A DNA stretch of 11,231 nucleotides from PALSA-660 sp036508875 (GTDB lineage: Bacteria > Actinomycetota > Coriobacteriia > Anaerosomatales > PALSA-660), in contig DATCGP010000027.1 in the NCBI GenBank assembly GCA_036508875.1, positions 1-11,231 on the forward strand, written 5' to 3'. The notes beneath the pieces were generated by a model. The model had not been told where the DNA came from. It saw only the letters and a list, made by a program, of their open reading frames with translations, and did not search any database. Position numbers and translations under genes: made by a program. This document shows positions 7,205 to 11,231 of this stretch, one piece after another; within the stretch, counting starts at the first letter, position 1, and every line of letters begins with the position of its first letter.

Positions 7205-7238
7205 CAAGATGTTGTGCCCGCGGTCCCCCGCGCCCCCA

Positions 7239-8069
7239 TCAGGCCTTCTGGTAGATGCGTTCCTTGGACGACACCGGCTCGAAGCCCGCCATCGCACCTG
7301 TCGCCATCTTCTCGGTCCGGCCGAGCACCAGGTATCCCCCGCGCGCCAGGGCGCGGTGGAACACGTTGGTGATCCGCTCCTGCTGCTCGCGGGTGAAGTA
7401 GATGAACACGTTGCGGCACAGGATGAGGTCGACCGCCAGCGGAGGCGGGTCGCTGAACAGGTTCAGCTTCCGGAACCTGACGTGCTCGGTGACCTCCGGC
7501 TTGATCTTGAAGCGCTTGCCGGCCGTCTCCGTGAACCGCACGCGATCGGGCCCGGGAAGGTGCTCCAGCTTCGCCACGTCGTACTCGGCGGCCTGGGCGG
7601 TCGCGAGGGCGAGCGGGTCGAGGTCGGCGGCGGTCACGCTGAGCAGGTGGCTGCCCCCGTCCTTCGGGAACGCGGACAGGAACGCCATCGCGAGCGAGTA
7701 CGGCTCCTCGCCGGTGGCGCAACCGGCCGACCAGACACGGATGCCGTGCTGTCCGGTCGCCGCCTTCGCCTTCAGGATCGCGGGGATGACCTCGCCGCGG
7801 ATGATCTTCCACACCGGAGGGTCGCGAAAGAAGTCGGTGACGTTGACAGTGAGCGTGTCCAGCAGGCGCGCGTACTCGTCCGGGTGTTCGGTGAGGTGTT
7901 GACCGTACTGGCGGTACGAGACCAGTCCGAGCGCCCGCAAGCGGGTCCCCAACCGCCGCTCGAGGTAGCTGAGACGGTACTGGGAGAGGTCGATACCCCG
8001 CTCGCGCTCGACCTGAGCGATCAAGCGGGTGGCGTCGCCGGCAGAACCGGTGGTGTCCTGCTCCTCCAT
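7239..8069 (-). CDS. cheR: CheR chemoreceptor methyltransferase
   Basis: CheR transfers methyl groups from S-adenosylmethionine to receptor glutamates. The 276-residue protein has the alpha-helical N-terminal domain (about 10-80, with LERRLGTRLRALGL) and NVTDFFRDPPVW (76-87). The SAM-binding loop is VWSAGCATGEEPYSLAM (112-128), followed by AADLDPLAL (147-155), DLILCRNVFIYF (214-225) and a C-terminal RIYQKA. No TPR or other extra domain is present. The ATG at 8069 has a GAGGGAG ribosome site just upstream. It is the most upstream chemotaxis gene, separated from mcp by 138 bases that contain the sigma-28-like promoter. It may therefore be on a longer transcript or controlled separately. I found no convincing promoter for cheR itself in the roughly 325 bases between it and the hairpin at 8394-8434. 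Confidence 0.96.
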   Translation of the reverse strand: MEEQDTTGSAGDATRLIAQVERERGIDLSQYRLSYLERRLGTRLRALGLVSYRQYGQHLTEHPDEYARLLDTLTVNVTDFFRDPPVWKIIRGEVIPAILKAKAATGQHGIRVWSAGCATGEEPYSLAMAFLSAFPKDGGSHLLSVTAADLDPLALATAQAAEYDVAKLEHLPGPDRVRFTETAGKRFKIKPEVTEHVRFRKLNLFSDPPPLAVDLILCRNVFIYFTREQQERITNVFHRALARGGYLVLGRTEKMATGAMAGFEPVSSKERIYQKA

Positions 8070-8145
8070 CCACTCCCTCTCTCAAGGCGCGAGTGCACGG
8101 CGGTCGCTGCTACGGCCGTCGAATCCCAGTTTACGCTTCGGGGCG

Positions 8146-8374
8146 CCCAGCTGGAGGATGCAAGCCCAGGAACCTTCCGGAGAGAAGATCGGGGACCGGC
8201 ACGCGAGCGCTGTACCTGGACGCGCCGGGGATCCGCATCCACGGCATCCCGCCGAGTGAGGACTGGTCGATCGGCAGTCCGGCCTCGCACGGATGCATGC
8301 GCATGCACCGCCGGGACGCCGAGGACCTGTAACCGCGGGTCCCGGTGGGCACGAGGGTGTTCATCGTCCAGTAG
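8146..8374 (+). pseudogene. C-terminal remnant of an L,D-transpeptidase (YkuD family)
   Basis: This is the only gene-like signal on the plus strand. From 8198 the frame reads GTRALYLDAPGIRIHG, then SIGSPASHGCMRMHRRDAED, which is the end of a YkuD L,D-transpeptidase with the HG and SHGC(nucleophile)xR motifs. Such enzymes make 3-3 crosslinks in peptidoglycan. The frame hits TAA at 8330-8332 after DAEDL, yet continues in frame as PRVPVGTRVFIVQ and ends at TAG 8372-8374. That is the family's usual C-terminus, with TAA where Tyr (TAC) is expected. Upstream homology seems to move to another frame (PSW at 8146-8154), implying a frameshift near 8185-8197; this part is less sure. The N-terminal two thirds are absent because cheR begins at 8069. 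So the fragment is truncated, probably frameshifted and carries a nonsense codon. It sits in the 388-base gap between cheR and the cytochrome gene. Confidence 0.8.
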
Positions 8375-8393
8375 CGTTCCCGAGCACCGTTCC

Positions 8394-8434
8394 ACCACGA
8401 AGGCCCGGCGCTCGATGCGCCGGGCCTTCGTGGT
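8394..8434. terminator. Bidirectional hairpin terminator between convergent genes
   Basis: CCACGAAGGCCCGGCGC (8395-8411) and its perfect complement (8417-8433) form a 17-bp stem, 18 bp with the flanking A-T pair, around a TCGAT loop. It starts 20 bases after the end of the transpeptidase remnant on the plus strand and 24 bases after the cytochrome stop on the minus strand. It can therefore serve both converging units and insulate the chemotaxis operon. No long T-run follows on either strand, which is common in high-GC genomes. Confidence 0.8.
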
Positions 8435-8457
8435 TCGTACGGGTATCGCCGCTTGCG

Positions 8458-11231
8458 CTACGGCGCCGCCGACCACGTGTGCGGAGATGTGTGACAGGCG
8501 TTGCTGCACGTGCCCGCATGCGGGAGCACCAGATCGGGCGTGAAGCCGATGTCGCCGCGCAGTAGGTGTGGCTCGGTCACCGAACCGTGCGTCACGTGGC
8601 ACGCGGAGCACGACAAACCGTGACCGCCCGCGGAGGGTGCGGCGACGTGGATCGAGTGCAGCTTCGCCCCACCCGACGATTGGAAGAGGCTCGAGCTCGA
8701 GCCCGCATCGTCTGCGCCGCTCTCGTAGACGGTGTACTTGTGGCATCCGTAGCACAGCAGCCCGGGGTTCACGGGATCGGCGCCGAGGTAAGGCGACTTG
8801 AGGATCGGGGCGGAGGGCGACTCGTGCAGTTGTTCCCGCTTCTGAACGTCAGTCCCGCCGCTGGAATCGCCATGGCAATCGGTGCAATTCAGGATCGACG
8901 CGGATGTCCACGCCGGCGTCGCGGTGACGAAGGTATCAGCCGGGACGGTCGACGTGGACGCTGCGGACACCGAGTGGAGCGACGCGTTGGTGGGCGCGAA
9001 CTGGGCCGCGTCGTCGGGACGTCCACCGAGGGCGGTGTACGAGGAGTGGCACTTGAAGCAGATCTCGTAGCCGTTGGTCGCGCGCGCCGGCGCCCCGAAG
9101 GCGGGCACGCCGCCGGAATAGGTGACCGCGACGCCCCACGCGCCCCTCATCTGGCCCGAGACGAGCGGTGCGACCGCTGCTGTCTGCGTCGCTTCGTGGC
9201 TGTTGTGGCAGTCCGAGCAGGTCACGTGCCTGCCGAAAGGAGCGGTCTCGGTGGACACGTGCGCGGCTGCGGCCTCGTCGATCGGATGGCGTGACGGGAA
9301 GACCGGCCCAAGATCGGCGAGCGCCAGCGAGGGCGCCGCGCCCGCAAGCTCCGTGCCGCCGCCGATGAGCTTCTCGGCCGGATCGGGGAATCCCGTCCCG
9401 TCCGACCGCCAGATCCACACCGACGGTGCGACCGCGGTGGCGCCGGTCGACCACGTGCCGCCGTTACCCGCGACGAGTTCGGCGTGACCGTCGCCGTCCA
9501 CGTCGCCGGCGAGCAGCGTGCCGGCACGGTAGCCGATGCCCGTGGGAAGGGTGACCGCCTCGAGCAGGATCAGCCCGGGCGAGCCCAGGTACTGCGGAAC
9601 GACGACGACCTTCGAGTCTCCGCTCCCGTTGACGAACGCGACCGCGAGTTCGGCCTTGCCGGAGTTGTCAGGCGCGTTCCACAGCACGTCGCCGATCGCT
9701 GACGCCGTCGGGATGCCGCCGCCGGCGGTCACGTCGTAGTTCGCGAACTCGGCGCCCGTGCCGTCGAGGATGTAGACGGTCGTCGCCGACCCGCTCGCGT
9801 CACACACGGCGATCTGGTTCGCTCCCGCGGGCGCGTCGCTCCATAGCCGACCGATCGACGGCGCGACCGGCGCGACGCCCACGGAGGTCGAAGTCGACGA
9901 CAGCACGCCGAACCCGTCGGCCTTCGCGATCGTGAGGGTGGCGTCGTTCCGGCTCGTGACGACCACGTCGGCCCGCGGCACGGCCGCGTCGAGCGCGCCC
10001 GCGGCGAGCCCCCAGGGGCCCGCGCCGACCGGGACCGGATCACCGACGGGCAGCAGCGACGCACCGAACACGTCGTAGAGCCGCAGGTTCCCGTCGTCGC
10101 CAACGATGACGATCTCGGGCTGCGTGGGGTACAGCAGGGTGTCGACCTTCGCGATCGCGATCGCGCGCACCGTGACCCCTGCGGGGATCGCGTAGACGGC
10201 GGGCTGCAGGTTCAGGCCGGTCAGCGGATCGGTCTGGTAGATGGTCAGCGACGGTGCGGTCGCGGACGCCACGACCGCTTCGGCCGCTCCGTCGCCATCG
10301 ACGTCGCCGACGGCCGAAGGCCCGGTCCCGTTCGCGGGGGCGTACTGCCGCGGTCCGGAGAGCGCGCCCCCGCCTGTCGCGGCGCGGCCGTACAGGGAGA
10401 CGATCCCGTGGGCCGTGCCACCACCAGGCGTGTATACGGCGACGAGCGTCCGCGCGCCGGCCACCGGGCGCGCCTGCGACGAGGTATCGGTCGAGGCAAC
10501 TGCGCCAGAGTCCGCGAAGTGGCAACGGTCACACAGGAGGCGCCTCTTGGCGTCCAGCAGCTTCGGGATCGTGCCGCCCGCACCGTCGCTGCGCCCCATC
10601 GGCGCGTGGCAGACCTGGCACTCGCCCACCTTGCGCTGGCCCGCGGGCACCCAATGCGCGGTGATCGTCACGGTCTTCGAAGAGAGCGCGTGGCTCGAGG
10701 TCGCGTAGGTGTCGGTCCCGACCCAGCTCGCGGAAGCGACCGCGTGACACGCCATGCAGAAGGTCCGGTCATCGGCTGTCACCGTTACCGTCGCCACGAC
10801 CGACATCGGCACGATCGATGCGACCAGCAGGGGCGCGATGTTGCTGCCATGCGGGTCGTGGCAGCGGGAACAGCGGATCCCGGTCCCGGTCGTCGGCGTG
10901 GCGATCCCCGAGTAGTGCCCGGTCCGCATGTAGACGGCGAGTCCGCTCCAGCGCTCGTCGAACTGCACGGAGGACGCCACGGTGTGGCACGTCGCGCAGT
11001 ACGCCTTGCCCGTGAACACCGGCGTGGTCGAGTCCAGCGAGTAGGAACGCAGCAGCACCGGCCACGGAGCGCCGCCGGGGCGCGGTCGCTGCCGTGCGCG
11101 TCATGACAGCTCGAGCACTCGATCGGGCTCGGGCCATACGGGGCCGTGGATGGTACGAGAGAGTGGACTGACGACCGTGCGAATGCGGTCTCGACGTCGG
11201 TGTTGCTCCCCAGCTGCCCGATGCCGTGGCA
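8458..11231 (-). CDS. Multiheme c-type cytochrome with central FG-GAP-like beta-propeller (5' end outside window, frame broken near 11058-11085)
   Basis: This is the C-terminal part of a large, presumably exported electron-transfer protein. Complete CXXCH heme motifs occur in two blocks. The N-side block has CSSCH, CATCH, CSRCH, CMACH, CQVCH and CDRCH (11117 to 10519). The C-side block has CSDCH, CFKCH, CTDCH, CYGCH and CSACH (9219 to 8596). A CX3CH motif (CSNACH, 8508-8491) closes the protein, and half a motif (CH) sits at the window edge: at least 12 hemes are visible. Several read CxxCHDPHGS-like, as in the doubled-CXXCH family. About 430 residues between the blocks contain GDVDGDGAAEAVV and GDVDGDGHAELVA plus four or five weaker repeats, an FG-GAP/VCBS-like propeller of about 6-7 blades. 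Sense passes from one frame to another at about 11058-11085. A GTG at 11058 could open the 866-residue downstream frame, but it gives no signal peptide and drops hemes. The stop precedes the terminator hairpin. Confidence 0.85.
9478..10312 (-). repeat. FG-GAP/VCBS-like beta-propeller repeat region in the cytochrome
   Basis: Between the two heme blocks are repeated units of about 55-75 residues with the pattern hydrophobic-G-D-x-D-x-D-G-x-x-E-hydrophobic. Units at about 10275-10312 and 9478-9515 keep the full DVDGDG calcium-binding loop. Intermediate units such as AKVDTLLYPTQPEIVIVGDD and GDVLWNAPDNSGKAELAVAF are degenerate. The whole propeller probably extends a little beyond both ends given here. 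Confidence 0.7.
11058..11085 (-). other. Frame break within the cytochrome gene
   Basis: Above this region the coding frame is the one with CSSCHDAHGSDRAPA (ending about 11073). Below it, sense resumes in another frame with LLRSYSLD and CATCH. Continuing the upstream frame gives LRGRCCCVP and then non-coding-like sequence. Extending the downstream frame upward reaches TGA at 11101-11103. The stretch is G/C-rich with CCCCGG and GGCGGCG runs, so a lost or gained base in assembly is as plausible as a real mutation. Confidence 0.75.

Noticed and set aside
7214..7236. Short CGCGG/CCGCG hairpin after cheR as a terminator
   Set aside because: The stem is only five base pairs with no T-run, so it is not distinguishable from chance in GC-rich sequence.
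8109..8133. TAAA followed by GCCGTAGC upstream of cheR as a second sigma-28 promoter
   Set aside because: The spacing is 13 instead of 15 bases and only GCCG of the -10 element matches. It also lies in former coding sequence next to the transpeptidase remnant.
8294..8307. Perfect 14-base palindrome TGCATGCGCATGCA
   Set aside because: It encodes the GCMRMH part of the transpeptidase active-site motif, so codon content explains it. No second copy or operator context was seen.
5826..8543. Very long open frame on the plus strand opposite mcp and cheR
   Set aside because: It is a codon-bias shadow of high-GC genes on the other strand; its translation is Arg/Gly/Leu/Asp-rich with no recognisable domain.
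1..11231. tRNA, rRNA, CRISPR array, insertion sequence or attachment site
   Set aside because: Reading both strands I saw no tRNA-like cloverleaf, no regularly spaced direct repeats and no transposase-like frame. No computed search was run.

Overview
The window is GC-rich (G or C at most third codon positions). Every intact gene lies on the minus strand, so transcription runs from high to low coordinates. The Bacillus/Thermotoga-style chemotaxis set (CheC and CheD beside CheB and CheR), a large multiheme cytochrome with doubled CXXCH motifs, and an L,D-transpeptidase remnant of a type I associate with Gram-positive high-GC bacteria suggest a motile anaerobic Actinomycetota. A Coriobacteriia-like lineage is my best guess, but no marker gene confirms it.

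Layout from right to left. (1) 11231-8458: 3' part of a secreted multiheme c-type cytochrome. Two heme-rich blocks flank a beta-propeller of FG-GAP-like repeats. The reading frame is broken near 11058-11085. (2) 8434-8394: a strong 18-bp hairpin, probably a bidirectional terminator. (3) 8146-8374, plus strand: a decayed C-terminal piece of an L,D-transpeptidase (YkuD) gene. (4) 8069-675: cheR, then a sigma-28-like promoter, then mcp-cheW-cheY-cheB-cheA-cheC-cheD. (5) 637 to the left edge: the start of a signalling protein with a Rossmann-like N-terminal segment, a coiled coil and a GAF domain.

The chemotaxis genes form a near-complete signalling pathway. The membrane receptor, CheW and CheA would form the array. 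CheA phosphorylates CheY and CheB. CheR methylates the receptor, CheB demethylates and deamidates it, and CheD deamidates it. CheC would normally dephosphorylate CheY-P and sequester CheD. Packing is very tight: four junctions share the same 4-base GTGA stop/start overlap, and cheW/cheY abut with no spacer. No flagellar motor or switch gene is visible.

Most of the window is a conventional chemotaxis operon, and I do not see an obviously new multi-gene system. The points most worth a second look are a CheC with both catalytic Asn replaced by Ser, a receptor with almost no extracytoplasmic loop, the heme-propeller-heme cytochrome with its frameshift, the transpeptidase remnant at the operon boundary, and the partial GAF protein ending the operon.
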